A stretch of DNA of 37,173 bases from contig CAJAXK010000178.1 of the NCBI GenBank assembly GCA_903946925.1, positions 1 through 37,173 of the forward strand, written 5' to 3'. Under the pieces are notes generated by a model. That model was given only the letters and a program-made list of their open reading frames with translations. It was not told where the DNA came from and did not search any database. Position 1 is the stretch's first letter; every line of letters begins with the position of its first letter. Below, piece by piece: positions 36,787-37,173 of this stretch. The DNA is from an uncultured Bacteroidales bacterium. GTDB taxonomy: Bacteria; Bacteroidota; Bacteroidia; Bacteroidales; UBA4417. The position numbers were made by a program, and so were the translations under genes.

Positions 36787-36819
36787 AAAAGAGCCATCAG
36801 GGAAACTGATGGCTTTTTC
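36787..36819. terminator. Intrinsic-terminator-like hairpin without an obvious gene
   Basis: GCCATCAG (36793-36800) pairs with CTGATGGC (36806-36813) around a 5-nt loop, flanked by AAAAGA and TTTTTC. No coding gene ends nearby on either strand, so it could end a small RNA or belong to a gene beyond the window on the minus strand. Confidence 0.65.
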
Positions 36820-36933
36820 ATTATCCGCAATCCTAAAATGTATTTCCTTACTTCAACTTTCTTAACAACCTGGGCTAATTCTTATTTTGAGGTGCTATTT
36901 AACAAACATTTGCAACAAATTTTATTTTTCATT

Positions 36934-37130
36934 GTCCTTTTGTCTTGACACAAAAGGACCAACTTAGCGAAGCGGTCTCATGAGCTCCTTTAAAAATAAA
37001 CAATGGGCGAATAAAAAGTCAAGGCTTTATAGAAATTTTACGCAGATGTAGCCGAAGGTAAACCGAGTGGGCACGTGCGTAGCAAAACACAGCTTCACCT
37101 GCTCCCAGGATGTTGTACCCAAATTGTCAA
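36934..37130. repeat. Dispersed repeat starting with an ACAAAAGGAC hairpin
   Basis: GTCCTTTTGT (36934-36943) and ACAAAAGGAC (36950-36959) are perfect inverted arms around CTTGAC. The following 170 bases (GATGTAGCCGAAGGTAAACC, CAGCTTCACCTGCTCCCAGG and so on) belong to a recurrent non-coding repeat familiar from Bacteroidota genomes. GTCAAGGC (37018) and GTCAAGCC (37126) bracket it. The last 40 bases of the window are not recognised. No gene is seen between 36615 and 37173. Confidence 0.6.
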
Positions 37131-37173
37131 GCCGTGTTTTGCGGGTGTTTGCCGAGGCGTACATATGTGTAAA

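Overview
The window looks like a chromosomal segment of a Bacteroidota bacterium, probably a free-living or sediment lineage near the Bacteroidales/Marinilabiliales; the order is a guess. Pointers are a C-terminal type IX secretion (T9SS) sorting domain on a CotH/lamin-tail protein, several TAnnTTTG-type -7 promoter motifs, a DUF3667 zinc-ribbon membrane protein, a SufBCDSE-SufT operon, weak Shine-Dalgarno sites, and many dispersed intergenic repeats. No rRNA, tRNA or CRISPR array was seen.

Layout. 1-7,200: a small secreted protein of unknown function, a membrane-anchored coiled-coil protein, a secreted C69-family (Ntn-hydrolase) dipeptidase, and a large secreted lamin-tail/CotH/T9SS protein broken by a one-base frameshift. 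7,186-11,780: a secreted kelch protein, an orphan C-terminal scrap of a haem-copper oxidase subunit I, a DUF3667 membrane protein, and two tandem, recently duplicated Uma2-family nuclease-like genes. 11,780-20,903: a glycosylation block with two GT2 glycosyltransferases, a SAM methyltransferase, three polytopic GT-C-like glycosyltransferases that share an unusual C-terminal beta-sandwich-like tail, and a broken fragment of a fourth GT-C gene. These genes probably build and modify an exported glycan from lipid-linked sugars. 21,398-27,753: the Fe-S cluster assembly operon sufB-sufC-sufD-sufS-sufE-sufT. It has a palindrome over its putative promoter, and two of its internal spacers are made of short tandem words. 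27,920-34,563 (minus strand): a two-gene signalling unit, a CheB-CheR-multi-PAS protein interrupted by an in-frame TAG and a five-PAS histidine kinase. 34,564-37,173: a 1.4 kb repeat region with a 273-bp tandem array, a Tat-type secreted cupin protein, and a terminal repeat-rich stretch.

The most unusual material is between the genes. Four genes are followed, at or within a few bases of the stop codon, by a G/T-rich, C-poor block of 7-8-nt words on the sense strand. In the two suf spacers this block is followed by a C/A-rich, G-poor octamer block that runs to within a few bases of the next start codon. I know no named element with this polarity. Two other candidates are the shared C-terminal tail on three otherwise divergent GT-C proteins and the 16-bp palindrome over the suf promoter. 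No complete new defence or mobile system could be supported.
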